Shown here piece by piece: positions 1 to 8,860 of a stretch of 64,000 nt of DNA. The stretch lies in contig CABMIB010000074.1 in the NCBI GenBank assembly GCA_902386135.1, positions 19,667 through 83,666 of the forward strand, given 5' to 3'. The stretch's first letter is position 1; each line of letters begins with the position of its first letter. The notes beneath the pieces are model-generated. The model ran no database searches. It was not told where the DNA came from and worked only from the letters and a program-made list of their open reading frames with translations. This DNA is from an uncultured archaeon. Its GTDB lineage: Archaea > Halobacteriota > Methanosarcinia > Methanosarcinales > Methanoperedenaceae. The position numbers and the translations under genes are program-made.

Positions 1-1
1 C

Positions 2-160
2 AAGTTCTATTCCATGCAGGTGCTGGTTGACAGGAACATGGAAACCTCGGTCGGGAACCTGTTCGCTGCAGGTGACGGCGCGGGTTTATCGAGGGATATC
101 GTGAACGCGGCGGCGACCGGGGTTATCGCGGCGCGGGGGATCTTGAAGAAGGGGGGTTGA
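2..160 (+). CDS. C-terminal end of an FAD-dependent dehydrogenase (partial)
   Basis: The window opens inside a reading frame that runs from base 2 to a TGA at 158-160. The 52 visible residues contain [15 protein letters not shown] followed by an alanine-rich helix, the usual C-terminal FAD-binding end of flavoprotein dehydrogenases of the COG2509 type, in which a GDGAG segment contacts the cofactor. The family assignment rests on this segment only, and the substrate cannot be inferred. The gene converges on the minus-strand flavoprotein gene that ends 13 bases later. A decayed second copy of this same C-terminus lies at about 1297-1410. Confidence 0.7.
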   Translation, partial: KFYSMQVLVDRNMETSVGNLFAAGDGAGLSRDIVNAAATGVIAARGILKKGG

Positions 161-173
161 ACCCGAACGGTTT

Positions 174-1232
174 TCACCAGCTATAGTCGCCTACAATATA
201 ATTTGCATAATAAAGTTTTAAGTATTTTGTATAGAAAAGAACCGCAACAATATAGGACATAGCGCCGTCATATTTGACAAACGGGTTCATATGATTTGAA
301 ATTTCTTCGGTGTTCATTTGCTTGAATTTTTCAAACATGTACTTTGATAATTTCGAGTTAAACTTCGAACTTGACCATTTTCTCCTGTACAAATCGGGAT
401 TGGCATTTATGACCGCTTCAGCCGCCCATTTACCGGCGTTCATGCCCGGTCTGATACCACCTTTTGAAAAAGCATTTGCCTGACCCGCAGCCTCACCAAC
501 CAATAAAATATTCCCTTTCACAATGTCCCGAACTCCTCCGAAAGCAATGCTTCTTGATTGTTTTTGCAGTATTTTCCCATCAATCTCTTCTTTATTTAAT
601 GACCCGGCAAGTACTCCGATCTTGGTAGTATTTCCGTTCGCAAAAATCCATTTATAATTACTTTTATAATTTTTATCAAAATAAAATTCCAGTACTCCGT
701 GCACAGGTTCTTTATCGATTATATACTGTGTGGCAAAGCATATGCTCGGGTCCGGGATGTTAAGCATTTTCCTGACGGTTGAATGCGCACCGTCAGCGCC
801 AATTAGATATTTTGTGCGTAACATGCCTTCATTTGTTTCTACGATGATTTTATCATCCTTTACCTCAAGACCGAGGAATCTTGAGTTTTTATATTCACCG
901 CCCAATCTTTTGAACTGCTCTATAATGGATTTTAACATAATAACGCGGTTCACAAGAAGCCCATGCGCGGGCAGCTCAATCTTGTTCCTGCCAAAAATCT
1001 CTCGCACTAAATATATCCTTTCCACAATTCCGTCAATTACAAGTGGGCTTAATTCGTCTATAGTTATGGCTCGTATAGCTTCACCGCATATTCTATGATA
1101 TGTATTGTATCGTTCACCTTCCAGTTTATCGATTAGCAGAACCCTTTTTGATTTGTCGTGATATTTTATGAAGAATGCTGCCGTAGCTCCGGCAGGTCCT
1201 GCTCCGACTACAATAACATCGTATTCGTCCAT
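174..1232 (-). CDS. Geranylgeranyl reductase-family FAD-dependent oxidoreductase
   Basis: A 352-residue flavoprotein. Residues 10-15 are GAGPAG in the N-terminal Rossmann fold (VIVVGAGPAGATAA). A GADGAHS segment lies near residue 147 and a second FAD motif, LLVGEAAGQANAFSKGGI, near 242. This order is typical of the geranylgeranyl reductase/PHBH group. In archaea the group includes enzymes that saturate the isoprenoid chains of membrane lipids, but several paralogues of unknown substrate usually occur in one genome, so lipid reduction here is an inference. The gene sits alone between the tail of one FAD dehydrogenase and a degraded copy of that tail, as if it had been inserted there. The ATG at 1230-1232 directly precedes the Rossmann motif and is the likely start. 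Confidence 0.8.
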   Translation of the reverse strand: MDEYDVIVVGAGPAGATAAFFIKYHDKSKRVLLIDKLEGERYNTYHRICGEAIRAITIDELSPLVIDGIVERIYLVREIFGRNKIELPAHGLLVNRVIMLKSIIEQFKRLGGEYKNSRFLGLEVKDDKIIVETNEGMLRTKYLIGADGAHSTVRKMLNIPDPSICFATQYIIDKEPVHGVLEFYFDKNYKSNYKWIFANGNTTKIGVLAGSLNKEEIDGKILQKQSRSIAFGGVRDIVKGNILLVGEAAGQANAFSKGGIRPGMNAGKWAAEAVINANPDLYRRKWSSSKFNSKLSKYMFEKFKQMNTEEISNHMNPFVKYDGAMSYIVAVLFYTKYLKLYYANYIVGDYSW

Positions 1233-1296
1233 AGAATTCTCCGATTTGTTTTATACTTCTTTTCTTATATTTTTTCCGGTATGCAAATAAGCATAG

Positions 1297-1410
1297 TATC
1301 GTTATCCTGACCCATATATTCGAGTAATGGTTGATAGGAACATGGAAAATATGATCAATAACCCGTTTGCGTCTGTAGCGGCGCAAGAAATTTTGAAAAA
1401 GTCGGGTTAA
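1297..1410 (+). pseudogene. Decayed duplicate of the FAD-dependent dehydrogenase C-terminus
   Basis: The frame ending at TAA 1408-1410 reads MVDRNMENMINNPFA then VAAQEILKKSG. The true gene tail at 2-160 reads [15 protein letters not shown], then a longer middle part, then [10 protein letters not shown]. About 18 codons, including the GDGAG cofactor segment, are missing from this copy, and upstream in-frame stops (TAA 1288, TAG 1294) close the frame. It is therefore a remnant and not a working gene. The two copies flank the geranylgeranyl-reductase-like gene, which points to an old duplication or insertion event. Confidence 0.65.
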
Positions 1411-1464
1411 CAAATCTATTTAGAAACTAGAAAAATCTATTCTAATAAATGATGCTATAGAAGA

Positions 1465-1497
1465 TATATAACAAAAATGTTATATAACAAAATTGTT
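1465..1497 (+). promoter_or_regulatory. Tandem palindromic repeat at the CitG-like gene promoter
   Basis: Two 16-bp direct repeats follow each other without a gap: ATATAACAAAAATGTT at 1466-1481 and ATATAACAAAATTGTT at 1482-1497 (one mismatch). Each contains ACAA/TTGT-type dyad symmetry, and TATATAACA (1465-1473) is mirrored by TGTTATATA (1478-1486). The TATATA segments could act as TATA boxes, so the dyads would overlap the core promoter. This suggests an operator for a dimeric repressor or activator. The TTG at 1493 lies inside the repeat and is an unlikely start codon. Confidence 0.5.
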
Positions 1498-1543
1498 AGA
1501 TGACCTCATGATTTTATCTCATCCTAAAATAATATCATCCCTA

Positions 1544-2407
1544 ATGTCCCCATCCCACATCGCCCGATGCGCGCAGCTCGCAATGCTGCTTGAAGTCTCT
1601 GCCACCCCGAAGCCCGGCAACATCGACAGAGACCATAACTACACAGACACCCGCTTCGAGCATTTCCTCGCAAGCGCCGTGGGCGTATATCCAGTGCTTG
1701 AGAAGGCAGCGCGCTCAAAATCCGGCGTCGGCGCGCTCATACGTGAAGCCGTAGCAGAAAGCGCGCAGTGGCAGAAAGGCGGCAACACACATTTTGGCGC
1801 GTTTATATTGCTCATCCCGCTTGTGATGGCTGCGGGTAAGTGTGAAAATAAAACATGCCTGAAAGCGCAGGTTAAAAAGGTTGTGAAAGAAACGACCGTG
1901 GAGGATGCGATTGAGTTTTACAGGGCTTTCTCCGAAGCCAGGGTAAAAGTTAAACCTGTGGACGACCTCGATCTTGGCGATGCTGCATCCCTTGACAAAA
2001 TACGGGCGCAGGGTTTGACTCTTTTTAACATGATGGAAATTTCCGGCAGTTATGACATGATAGCGAACGAATGGGTAAATAATTTCCAGAAAACGTTTGA
2101 ATGCGCCGAGTCGATCAGGAATAAAATCAAAAAGTATGGCATTAATGACGCCGTAGTTCTCACGTTTATGGAGCTTTTATCCGGCAATAAAGATACCTTT
2201 ATCCAGACCAAATTTGACAGCAAAAAAGCAGAAGAGGTCTCCATGCGCGCCAGGGAAATCCTGCAAAATGGTGACATTGATGATATAAGGGATGAGATTC
2301 ACTCTTTTGATGAGGAACTGTTAAAGGAAGGCATCAACCCCGGCTCAACCGCAGATATAATTATTGCAGGATTGTTCGTTGCACTTTTTGAGGGGATGAG
2401 ATTTTGA
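1544..2407 (+). CDS. Triphosphoribosyl-dephospho-CoA synthase (CitG)-like protein
   Basis: The protein has the CitG/MdcB family signatures: ATPKPGNIDR near the N-terminus, QKGGNTHFG, and NPGSTADI near the C-terminus. Bacterial CitG makes the prosthetic-group precursor of citrate lyase from ATP and dephospho-CoA. Methanogens lack citrate lyase, and their CitG-like proteins are thought to serve another phosphoribosyl-type reaction. I recall CitG-like and DUF447 genes next to each other in tetrahydromethanopterin/methanofuran gene clusters, so a role in C1-carrier cofactor synthesis is my inference. The stop codon overlaps the DUF447 start by 4 bases, indicating translational coupling. The start is uncertain: ATG 1544 begins the family-conserved part, while ATG 1508 and TTG 1493 are alternatives. 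Confidence 0.8.
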   Translation: MSPSHIARCAQLAMLLEVSATPKPGNIDRDHNYTDTRFEHFLASAVGVYPVLEKAARSKSGVGALIREAVAESAQWQKGGNTHFGAFILLIPLVMAAGKCENKTCLKAQVKKVVKETTVEDAIEFYRAFSEARVKVKPVDDLDLGDAASLDKIRAQGLTLFNMMEISGSYDMIANEWVNNFQKTFECAESIRNKIKKYGINDAVVLTFMELLSGNKDTFIQTKFDSKKAEEVSMRAREILQNGDIDDIRDEIHSFDEELLKEGINPGSTADIIIAGLFVALFEGMRF

Positions 2408-2979
2408 TTGATATCGAGGAATACGGGATACATGAAGGGATATCCGAGATTATCCTTACGACCATCTCTCCTGATGGGGTGCCCAATGCTGCGCCAATAG
2501 GTTTACACAGGAAGAGCGGAAGGCTTTTTGCCAGGATTTATAACTCAAAGACATTAGATAATATACTTAGCAAGCCCATCGCTGCAGCGAATATAGTGGA
2601 TGACCCGGTTTTGTTCGTGCAATCCGCGCTTTCCAATATTGAACCTGAAAGATTCAAGTTTATTGATGGCTTTCCTTTGCTAAAAGATGCGCTGGGCTGG
2701 ATTGTTTTTGATTGTATTTGTAAAAAAGGCGGGAATCTTTCAGTCGTTGGGCTATCACCTGTAAAAGGAAAAATAATTGAGCGAAAGCTCCAGCCGATAA
2801 ATCGCGGTTTCAATGCCGTTATAGAGGCTGCGATCCATGCCACGAGATATGTGGTCTTGAAAGACCAAAAGTACCTTGATTGCATTGAATATTACAATTC
2901 TATCGTCAAAAAATGCGGCGGGGAACGAGAAAAGGATGCAATGATGTTACTGTACGAGCTTATCGGAAATCCAAAATAA
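2404..2979 (+). CDS. DUF447 family protein
   Basis: A 191-residue protein that starts at a TTG (2404) overlapping the stop of the CitG-like gene. The N-terminus reads ISEIILTTISPDGVPNAAPIG, typical of DUF447, a split-barrel fold related to flavin-reductase/pyridoxamine-oxidase proteins that often bind FMN. The C-terminal half is helical. The family is almost confined to methanogens and to bacteria with a tetrahydromethanopterin pathway, so a role in making that cofactor set is likely but not shown. No usable ATG exists near the N-terminus, so the TTG start with coupling to the upstream gene is the best reading. Confidence 0.8.
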   Translation: MIDIEEYGIHEGISEIILTTISPDGVPNAAPIGLHRKSGRLFARIYNSKTLDNILSKPIAAANIVDDPVLFVQSALSNIEPERFKFIDGFPLLKDALGWIVFDCICKKGGNLSVVGLSPVKGKIIERKLQPINRGFNAVIEAAIHATRYVVLKDQKYLDCIEYYNSIVKKCGGEREKDAMMLLYELIGNPK

Positions 2980-2990
2980 AATTATAACAG

Positions 2991-3065
2991 AACACGGAAT
3001 GCACGGATGCGTTTTACAGATGACAAAAATCTGTGCGCATCCGTCGGATCCGTGTCATCCGTGTT
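2991..3065. repeat. Imperfect inverted repeat between convergent genes
   Basis: The left arm begins AACACGGAATGCACGGATGCG and the right arm ends CGCATCC, GTCGGATCCGTG, then TCATCCGTGTT. A smaller inner stem pairs ACAGA with TCTGT around 3016-3034. The element fills the gap between the DUF447 gene (plus) and secY (minus). It could serve as a two-way terminator, or be one copy of a dispersed hairpin repeat, since short CACGGAT-type repeats are common between genes. Confidence 0.6.
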
Positions 3066-3090
3066 CCTTTTCCTATCCTACCTTTCTATC

Positions 3091-4575
3091 CTATTCTTTC
3101 CCGAAGAAGCTCCTCATCATCGGATGCATCTCCATCATCTGCTGGCTGGCGATATCCTCGTACAGCCTGTACATGATGCTCACTGTCAGCAGCAATCCTG
3201 TTCCGCCCGCGCCTCCCAGAGTACCGAGAAGGCTGGCTATGAGTGTGAGAAGCCCTATGAACGCGCCCCCGATAACAGTTACCTTGGGGATGTACCGCAG
3301 CATCACACGCTCAAGAGTTCCGCTGCTTCTTCTGTAGCCTGGTATCTGCATTCCTGACTTCTGTATCTTTTCAGCCACGCTCTTTGCACCCATGCCCGTG
3401 GTCTCTATCCAGAACAGGGCGAATATTATTCCGCCGAATATGAGCATTGCAGCATCAACGAACACATGGAGTCCTATCTGCCAGATTGGAGGCTCCGGCA
3501 CTCCAAGGCTTGTGAACTTCGATGATACAAGAGAAGGTATCCAGTCGTTCGGGCTGTTTATCGGAGAGAGATAGTACATAAGACCGCTCACGGGCGTAGC
3601 CTGTTTATATTGCCCGAGTAGCGTAATGCCCCTGCTTGAAAGTATAAGTCCGAGCAGCTGGATATTCGCCTGCAGTGCCCGCACCAGGATCATGGGCAGG
3701 ACGCTTGCATATATGAGTTTCACGGGGAACCTGCCTCGTGCGCCCCTTACGGCTGCATGGGCAAGCGGTATTTCAATGCGTGTGCTTTCCACGTACACTA
3801 CCATGAGGTAGATTATAATAGTACTTATAAGCGCCAGGATGCCGCCTTTTACAAGTAAAAAGAGTATACCCTGACCTGAAAGGATATAATCAAGCCCGAT
3901 ATTGGATGACGGGCTGGCGATATAAATCCACTTGGGGATAAGTCCTATCGGGAACCCTGTTTCATCGGCTTTCCAGTTGAATATGCCTGTGACTATCTGC
4001 TGCGATACACCCGCGATGATGAACAGTCCTACACCTGAGCCTATGCCCCATTTGGAGACGACTTCATCCATGTACAGGATAATAACGCCTCCGATGAATA
4101 TCTGGATGAACAGTAATAAAGTTATAAAACTCACGCTTACGCCAAGCTGCGCAGCAAGCCCGGCATCAGGTCTCATATACCCACCGAGTATCTGCGGCAG
4201 TGCTTCAACAGCTACCATTACGAACACAAGCAACTTTTGCAGCCCCTGGAATAAAGCCTGTTGATGCGGGTCGCTGAGATCCATTTTAATGACGTTCGCT
4301 CCCACAAGTAACTGCAGCACTATTGAAGCTGTTACGATCGGTCCTATGCCCAGTACCATCAGCGAGCCTGATGCGCCGGCAAAGAAGGCACGATACAGTT
4401 CAAAAAGGTCAATGGAGCTTTTATCCAGCCCGAACAAAGGTATGTTCGCAAGAGCAAAATACAGAACAAGGATAGCTAATGTCCATCCTAACTTCTTCTT
4501 GAAATGGACATGACCTTCGGGGCGTTTTACTGCTGGCAGTCTATTCAGCAGGGGTGCAAGACTTTCAAATGCCAT
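3091..4575 (-). CDS. secY: Protein translocase subunit SecY
   Basis: A 494-residue polytopic membrane protein, the channel subunit of the Sec61/SecYEG translocon that exports or inserts proteins across the cytoplasmic membrane. About ten hydrophobic segments are visible. The N-terminus (MAFESLAPLLNRLPAVKRPEGHVHFKKK type) and the plug/TM2 region near SIDLFELYRAF match archaeal SecY. The cytoplasmic loop near residue 270 (STRIEIPLAH) carries the ribosome-contacting basic residues. It is the last gene of the ribosomal protein operon, 5 bases after uL15, as in most archaea. The stop is followed by the inverted repeat at 2991-3065. Confidence 0.96.
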   Translation of the reverse strand: MAFESLAPLLNRLPAVKRPEGHVHFKKKLGWTLAILVLYFALANIPLFGLDKSSIDLFELYRAFFAGASGSLMVLGIGPIVTASIVLQLLVGANVIKMDLSDPHQQALFQGLQKLLVFVMVAVEALPQILGGYMRPDAGLAAQLGVSVSFITLLLFIQIFIGGVIILYMDEVVSKWGIGSGVGLFIIAGVSQQIVTGIFNWKADETGFPIGLIPKWIYIASPSSNIGLDYILSGQGILFLLVKGGILALISTIIIYLMVVYVESTRIEIPLAHAAVRGARGRFPVKLIYASVLPMILVRALQANIQLLGLILSSRGITLLGQYKQATPVSGLMYYLSPINSPNDWIPSLVSSKFTSLGVPEPPIWQIGLHVFVDAAMLIFGGIIFALFWIETTGMGAKSVAEKIQKSGMQIPGYRRSSGTLERVMLRYIPKVTVIGGAFIGLLTLIASLLGTLGGAGGTGLLLTVSIMYRLYEDIASQQMMEMHPMMRSFFGKE

Positions 4576-4580
4576 ATTTT

Positions 4581-5051
4581 TTACTCGGGTTCAGGCGTTT
4601 CTGTAGTCTCTGCAGCTTCTCCTGCCGGTTCTACTGCTTTCCCTCTGGCTTCATCGATCTTCTGCTTCGCTGTAGATGAGAATTCACTTGCTGTAATAAA
4701 GAGCGGTTTTGTCACTTTTCCGCTGCCGAGCACCTTTTCGATGCCGAGGTTTGCAAGATCGATATGGAACGCATCTCCCTTCTTCTCTGCAACACCGTCT
4801 GCCACCAGTTGTTCGATGGCTTCGTCGAGCTCACCTACGTTGACAATGGTGCAGTCTTCCGTCATAGCCAGGGGTCTCTTAAAGCCGTGTTTCCCGAAGA
4901 GAAGACCGCGCTGCATCGACCTGACAAAGTGATGCTTACATGTCCCTGCGTTCCCGCGTCCACCGCGGCTTCCTCCGCCCCGCCTGTTCTTATGCGTGCC
5001 GTTGCCGAATGTTCTCTTTCCCCTGAACTTCTTTATTTTTTGTTTTGCCAT
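4581..5051 (-). CDS. rpl15: Large subunit ribosomal protein uL15
   Basis: A 156-residue protein with the uL15 N-terminus: a very basic, glycine-rich stretch ([20 protein letters not shown]) followed by [12 protein letters not shown]. This extension threads into 23S rRNA. The last 25 residues are acidic and rich in Ala, Glu and Pro, an extension beyond the usual family end. The gene lies between uL30 (5-base gap upstream) and secY, the normal archaeal order, so ribosome and translocon genes are co-transcribed. Confidence 0.95.
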   Translation of the reverse strand: MAKQKIKKFRGKRTFGNGTHKNRRGGGSRGGRGNAGTCKHHFVRSMQRGLLFGKHGFKRPLAMTEDCTIVNVGELDEAIEQLVADGVAEKKGDAFHIDLANLGIEKVLGSGKVTKPLFITASEFSSTAKQKIDEARGKAVEPAGEAAETTETPEPE

Positions 5052-5056
5052 GATTA

Positions 5057-5518
5057 TTACCTCATCCTGTTCAACAGCGAATTTATTTCAGTGCCGTGGT
5101 TTCCCAGGTCCCCTCCTTCAAGGAAGGTTCTCTTGGTACCCCGCAGACCTTTTCTTGCAGGATGCAGCCTGAACACCGGTTTCAGTTTCGGAACTTCGGT
5201 TATCAAGGCTTTTCCTTCACAGACAGCCTTAGCAAGTTCTTCAAACGATTTGAACTTTGTGTTCTCTTTCAGGTACTCTTCTGTCAGGGCTTTCCTGCCT
5301 TCGAGTTTTCCCCTGTTCTTCAGCATCTCCGCAAGGGTTTCAGGATTAACTGTACCCCATGCGATGTAATCCTTTGCTTTACGGATCATGCCCTGGTAAT
5401 TTGGCGTTTCCGGAATGAGCACACAGTGGTTTATCCTGTCAAGGCGCAGCATACTGAGCGTGTCCCTGATATCCTGCCGCGTCTTCACGCCTCCCCTGAG
5501 GCGAACTGCTGCGTACAT
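5057..5518 (-). CDS. rpl30: Large subunit ribosomal protein uL30
   Basis: A 153-residue protein of the long archaeal/eukaryotic uL30 (L7) type. It begins [20 protein letters not shown], the beta-strand and helix that bind 5S/23S rRNA, and ends [14 protein letters not shown] with a basic tail. Bacterial L30 is only about 60 residues, so the extra C-terminal part is an archaeal trait. It starts directly after the uS5 stop (5519) and is followed by uL15. Confidence 0.95.
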   Translation of the reverse strand: MYAAVRLRGGVKTRQDIRDTLSMLRLDRINHCVLIPETPNYQGMIRKAKDYIAWGTVNPETLAEMLKNRGKLEGRKALTEEYLKENTKFKSFEELAKAVCEGKALITEVPKLKPVFRLHPARKGLRGTKRTFLEGGDLGNHGTEINSLLNRMR

Positions 5519-6142
5519 TTATTTCACCTTCATAGTAGTAGTTTTCATAAGCGCATTATAGGTGGCTTTTGCAAAGTTAAGGGTTGTTCTCGTCTCTCCC
5601 TCTGCTCTTGCCCATACGTCCTTTATGCCTGCCATCTCAAGCACCTTCTTGGCAGTTCCGCCTGATGCCAGTCCGAGTCCGCGCGGGGCAGGTTTAAGCT
5701 CTACCTTTACGCTTCCGGCTTTACCCTCTACCCCGAATGGAACAGTATGTCCAAGACCGCAGCCGCATTCCCATGAGCCGCAGCCTCTTTTAACACCTAT
5801 GATGTTCATCTTGGCATTGTCTATGGCTTTCCTTATCGCGATACCTACCTGGACATCCTTGCCTTCCCCCAGGCCTAAAAAGCCATCTCCATTGCCGACT
5901 ATCACGGTGGCTCTGAATTTCACTCTTCTTCCTGAGTAAGTCATTCTCTGGACCATGTTTATATCCAGGACCTCATCCCGTATATCCGGGATCAGGGCAT
6001 CGACAATCTGAGCCTCTCTGATGGGCAGCCCTGATTCGACGGCTTCGCCCATAGTTGTTACCTGCCCTTCCTTGACCAGCTTGCCCAGTCTTGTCTGTGG
6101 CATCCATTCTACTTTTTCTTCTTCGAATCCTCTGTCTCTCAT
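5519..6142 (-). CDS. rps5: Small subunit ribosomal protein uS5
   Basis: A 207-residue protein. The double-stranded RNA-binding-like N-domain includes [20 protein letters not shown] near residue 73, and the C-domain contains [16 protein letters not shown], both diagnostic of uS5. The protein lies at the mRNA entry site of the 30S subunit and takes part in decoding accuracy and helicase action. The [10 protein letters not shown] segment is typical of archaeal and eukaryotic (S2) members. Gaps to uL18 and uL30 are only a few bases, consistent with one transcript. Confidence 0.95.
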   Translation of the reverse strand: MRDRGFEEEKVEWMPQTRLGKLVKEGQVTTMGEAVESGLPIREAQIVDALIPDIRDEVLDINMVQRMTYSGRRVKFRATVIVGNGDGFLGLGEGKDVQVGIAIRKAIDNAKMNIIGVKRGCGSWECGCGLGHTVPFGVEGKAGSVKVELKPAPRGLGLASGGTAKKVLEMAGIKDVWARAEGETRTTLNFAKATYNALMKTTTMKVK

Positions 6143-6146
6143 GTTA

Positions 6147-6665
6147 TCACCTGAACTCGCCCTGAATCTTTTGCTTTGCTGCCTGGAATTGCTCTGACAC
6201 GCTGGTCTTTCTGTATTTATCTATATGTTTGCCTGTGATCCTGTCTTCCTTTGGCAATATCTCCGGGTCGTGAGGTATTTCAAGCCCGGCATCTACTGCG
6301 CCTTTTAAAGCAGCGTATATTCGTCCGCCGCCGGTTGAATGATACAATCCCATGTCAAGGATCGCTTCAGCCTGTCCTACTTTCTTGGCGCGGTATCCAA
6401 GTAACAATCCTGTAAGGTAAGCCGATGGGAGATTTCCAGTCCCGCCCGTGTACCCGTATTTCTTCAGGTCAGCGGTGTTCGCGGAGGCTATGGTCACATC
6501 CCCTTTTGTTGCAGGCTTTACTAACTGTATGATCGTGTGCTTCAGACTTTTCCTGACAACGAGCCTGGGTATTCTTGATATGAGCAGTTGCTTTCTTGCC
6601 CTGTAATCCGTTCTACCCATTCTTGCCCGCCTGAACCGCACCCTGTATCTTGCACCTGTCGCCAT
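6147..6665 (-). CDS. rpl18: Large subunit ribosomal protein uL18
   Basis: A 172-residue protein of the archaeal uL18 (eukaryotic L5) type. The start, [20 protein letters not shown], is the basic arm that grips 5S rRNA. Later segments such as [13 protein letters not shown] and [15 protein letters not shown] are characteristic. With uL5 it forms the central protuberance of the 50S subunit. It is placed between eL19 and uS5, the usual order. Confidence 0.95.
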   Translation of the reverse strand: MATGARYRVRFRRARMGRTDYRARKQLLISRIPRLVVRKSLKHTIIQLVKPATKGDVTIASANTADLKKYGYTGGTGNLPSAYLTGLLLGYRAKKVGQAEAILDMGLYHSTGGGRIYAALKGAVDAGLEIPHDPEILPKEDRITGKHIDKYRKTSVSEQFQAAKQKIQGEFR

Positions 6666-6667
6666 GG

Positions 6668-7117
6668 TTATGCCTCCTTGCCCAGTTGCTCTATATGGGA
6701 CTTAAGATGCGCACGGCTTCGATATTCTCCGCCTTTGGCTTTAACGTATAATTTCCTGTATGTCGACACATCAATTGTCTTGTTATCTCGCAGTTCTCTG
6801 AGCATGCTTCTTAAGGCACGTATTTTTTTCATCCACATCTCTTTCTTGGGTCTGCGTGCGCCTTTTGCGCCGCCCCTTGAGCCGTGGCCTTTCCTGTGCC
6901 CGTAAGCGCGCGCCTCATGGAGTTTGCGTGCTCTTACACGGCTTACCCCCTTGACCGGGTTTTTACCGACCTTGCCTTCTTCGATCAATTTGCGGATATC
7001 CTCCCGTGTCAAAGCCGCTGCTATATCCTTGGAGGCCTCCGGGTTAAGCCATACCCGGTTTACTCCTATATCCATTACTTCCGCAGCCATTCTTCTCTGG
7101 TTTGCCAGGTCTGTCAT
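6668..7117 (-). CDS. rpl19e: Large subunit ribosomal protein eL19
   Basis: A 149-residue, strongly basic protein. The N-terminal [20 protein letters not shown] and the following [21 protein letters not shown] segment are diagnostic of eL19, which is absent from bacteria. In the 50S subunit it reaches the subunit interface with a long helix. The stop codon is separated from the uL18 start by two bases, and it follows eL32 directly, so the genes are tightly packed. Confidence 0.95.
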   Translation of the reverse strand: MTDLANQRRMAAEVMDIGVNRVWLNPEASKDIAAALTREDIRKLIEEGKVGKNPVKGVSRVRARKLHEARAYGHRKGHGSRGGAKGARRPKKEMWMKKIRALRSMLRELRDNKTIDVSTYRKLYVKAKGGEYRSRAHLKSHIEQLGKEA

Positions 7118-7118
7118 T

Positions 7119-7763
7119 TTACTCTTCCCTCCTTGTCGGGTTCAGTATCTTCAATCCAAGCTCGGCCGCCTTTGCTTCTATCAGGCTGCGCTTCCTTGAC
7201 CCCACTGTATGGGCTATCCTGGCTGCCTGCCTGTCAGTCTTCAGGGATTCAAGGTCTTTTGGATTATTCACAATGACCTCTTCGCATCCTGAGGGATGAA
7301 GTCCCCTGACAAGTACCGGGCTTCCGTAGCCAGCCTCGACGCGCGGACATTTTCCTTTAAGATGATACCGTGTCTTGTTATGGATACCATCAGGTCTTTT
7401 CCAGCGGTCTTCAAGCTTCTTTTTCTTGTGGGAGTCGGTCTGGAGAAATGTCGGTTTCTTGCTTTTCTGTATCGTCCTGACATTCAGGAGCCGCTTTGTT
7501 TCATTATCAAGAGCTATGATGATCGGCTGGGCTTCTACTTTCTCTTCCTCTGCCGGCTTTTCTTCTTCAATTACCATTTCATCGGCAGATTCCTTAATCT
7601 TCTTTGCAAGCTTATCGCCTATACCTTTGATTTCAGCGATATCATCAACGCTTGCTTTTTTTATCGAATCTACGGTTTTGAACCCTGCGCCGTAAAGTAT
7701 TTTCGCCTTTGATTTGCCGACACCGTTCAGTTTTGTAAGCTGATCGATTTCATTATCTTCCAT
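7119..7763 (-). CDS. rpl32e: Large subunit ribosomal protein eL32 with N-terminal helix-hairpin-helix domain
   Basis: The C-terminal part ([20 protein letters not shown] to the end, including [15 protein letters not shown]) is eL32, an archaeal/eukaryotic 50S protein. The first 70 or so residues ([20 protein letters not shown] and [18 protein letters not shown]) form two helix-hairpin-helix motifs joined by a Glu/Lys linker. Such a nucleic-acid-binding extension is known in euryarchaeal eL32 and is missing in shorter relatives. I place the start at ATG 7761-7763, where GGTGA stands 5 bases upstream; the GTG nine bases earlier overlaps the end of uL6. Confidence 0.93.
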   Translation of the reverse strand: MEDNEIDQLTKLNGVGKSKAKILYGAGFKTVDSIKKASVDDIAEIKGIGDKLAKKIKESADEMVIEEEKPAEEEKVEAQPIIIALDNETKRLLNVRTIQKSKKPTFLQTDSHKKKKLEDRWKRPDGIHNKTRYHLKGKCPRVEAGYGSPVLVRGLHPSGCEEVIVNNPKDLESLKTDRQAARIAHTVGSRKRSLIEAKAAELGLKILNPTRREE

Positions 7764-7768
7764 GTTTT

Positions 7769-8299
7769 TCACCGCCCTGACCGTTCAACAATATAAACAC
7801 CATCCTGGAACACCCTGGGATCGAATCTTCTTATCTTGGTGGCCTGCTGGATGTTGGCTGCCGTCTGTCCTACATCCTCCTTGTTTATCCCGTTGACGAT
7901 TACCTGGTCTCCTTTTATCGTGACCTTGGTATTACCCAGGATATTGGCTTTTCTTGATTTCTTTTCACCAAGGAAATTGCCTATTAACAAACTGTTCCCC
8001 TCCGCCTTCAACTGGATAGGGAAATGTGAATAAACCATTTTCATTTTATACTCGTATCCTTTGGTTACACCGGTAATCATATTTTTCAGATGGGACTCAA
8101 ATGTACCCAGCATAGCAAGCTGTTCTTTTCTCTGGTCCCCGGATTCCACAACGAGTTGCGAATCAGTCTTTTTAATCGTGATCCCCGGATACCACAGCTC
8201 TCTCTGGAGCGATCCGAGGGGTCCCGCCACCGTCACTTTTATATGGTCGATAGCGATGTTCACGCCTTCGGGGATTTCTACGGTTCTTTTCGTTTCCAT
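7769..8299 (-). CDS. rpl6: Large subunit ribosomal protein uL6
   Basis: The protein has the two-lobed uL6 pattern: an N-domain starting METKRTVEIPEGV and a C-domain with GTFESHLKNMITGVTKGYEY and VEIVER-like end segments. It binds near the sarcin-ricin loop and the factor-binding site of the 50S subunit. The start is set at ATG 8297-8299, which follows an AGGTGA ribosome-binding site; the GTG nine bases upstream lies inside that site. It sits between uS8 and eL32 in the usual archaeal order. Confidence 0.94.
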   Translation of the reverse strand: METKRTVEIPEGVNIAIDHIKVTVAGPLGSLQRELWYPGITIKKTDSQLVVESGDQRKEQLAMLGTFESHLKNMITGVTKGYEYKMKMVYSHFPIQLKAEGNSLLIGNFLGEKKSRKANILGNTKVTIKGDQVIVNGINKEDVGQTAANIQQATKIRRFDPRVFQDGVYIVERSGR

Positions 8300-8308
8300 G
8301 ATATTCAC

Positions 8309-8698
8309 CTAATAAACGTATGCGAGTAACTGTCCGCCGATGCCGTTCTCTCTGGCTTCGGAGTGAGTCATAACGCCATCCGGGGTGGTCAGGATAATCG
8401 AGCCAAAGCCCCTGGCCGGCAGGAACCGCTTTTCCCATTTCTCAAATTCCGTATTCTTGACAGCATGCCGCGGTCTGATTACTCCGCACCTGTTGATATT
8501 TCCTTTAAGCTGTACCTTGAACAAACCGGATTTTCCGTCGTCGATGAATTCGAAATCTCCGATGTATCCTTTATCCTTCATGACTTTAAGCACGCTTCCT
8601 ATAAGTTTTGAAGCAGGGCTGATCGTACATTCCGGTTTGCCTACATCTTCCGCATTTTTTAGTATTGATAATGCATCTGCTAATGGATCTAATAACAT
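8309..8698 (-). CDS. rps8: Small subunit ribosomal protein uS8
   Basis: About 129 residues beginning [20 protein letters not shown], the conserved uS8 N-terminus, and ending with the archaeal C-domain ([19 protein letters not shown]). uS8 binds helix 21 of 16S rRNA early in 30S assembly, and in bacteria it also represses its own operon by binding mRNA. The start at ATG 8696-8698 is preceded by AGGTGAT at proper spacing, which decides against a GTG nine bases earlier. The gene follows uS14 in the operon. Confidence 0.94.
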   Translation of the reverse strand: MLLDPLADALSILKNAEDVGKPECTISPASKLIGSVLKVMKDKGYIGDFEFIDDGKSGLFKVQLKGNINRCGVIRPRHAVKNTEFEKWEKRFLPARGFGSIILTTPDGVMTHSEARENGIGGQLLAYVY

Positions 8699-8707
8699 TA
8701 AAATCAC

Positions 8708-8860
8708 CTAAGTATATTTTTCAAAACCCATGTTATATGCAATTTCACGGAAGCACTGCCTGCAAAGGTATATGTCGTACTTTCGAACAAGCCCCTGCTT
8801 TCTGCCGCAGCGTTTACAAGCGTTTGCGCCTCTTCCGAATCTCTTTTTACTTCTCTCCAT
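8708..8860 (-). CDS. rps14: Small subunit ribosomal protein uS14, zinc-binding form
   Basis: This 50-codon gene is easily missed. The protein reads [20 protein letters not shown], then a central part with [16 protein letters not shown], ending EKYT. Two CxxC pairs (CKRC and CRQC) form the single zinc ribbon of the C+ type of uS14, which holds the 30S head. The start ATG 8858-8860 is preceded by GGAGGT seven bases away. The stop overlaps the region just upstream of uS8, and the gene is packed between uL5 and uS8, the conserved archaeal position. Confidence 0.95.
   Translation of the reverse strand: MERSKKRFGRGANACKRCGRKQGLVRKYDIYLCRQCFREIAYNMGFEKYT

Noticed and set aside
1126..1413. Minus-strand open frame of 95 codons overlapping the flavoprotein start
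   Set aside because: It runs across the true Rossmann start in another frame and has no recognisable motif.
4504..5665. Several plus-strand open frames opposite SecY, uL15, uL30 and uS5
   Set aside because: They are antisense frames of highly conserved ribosomal genes, with no ribosome sites or motifs.
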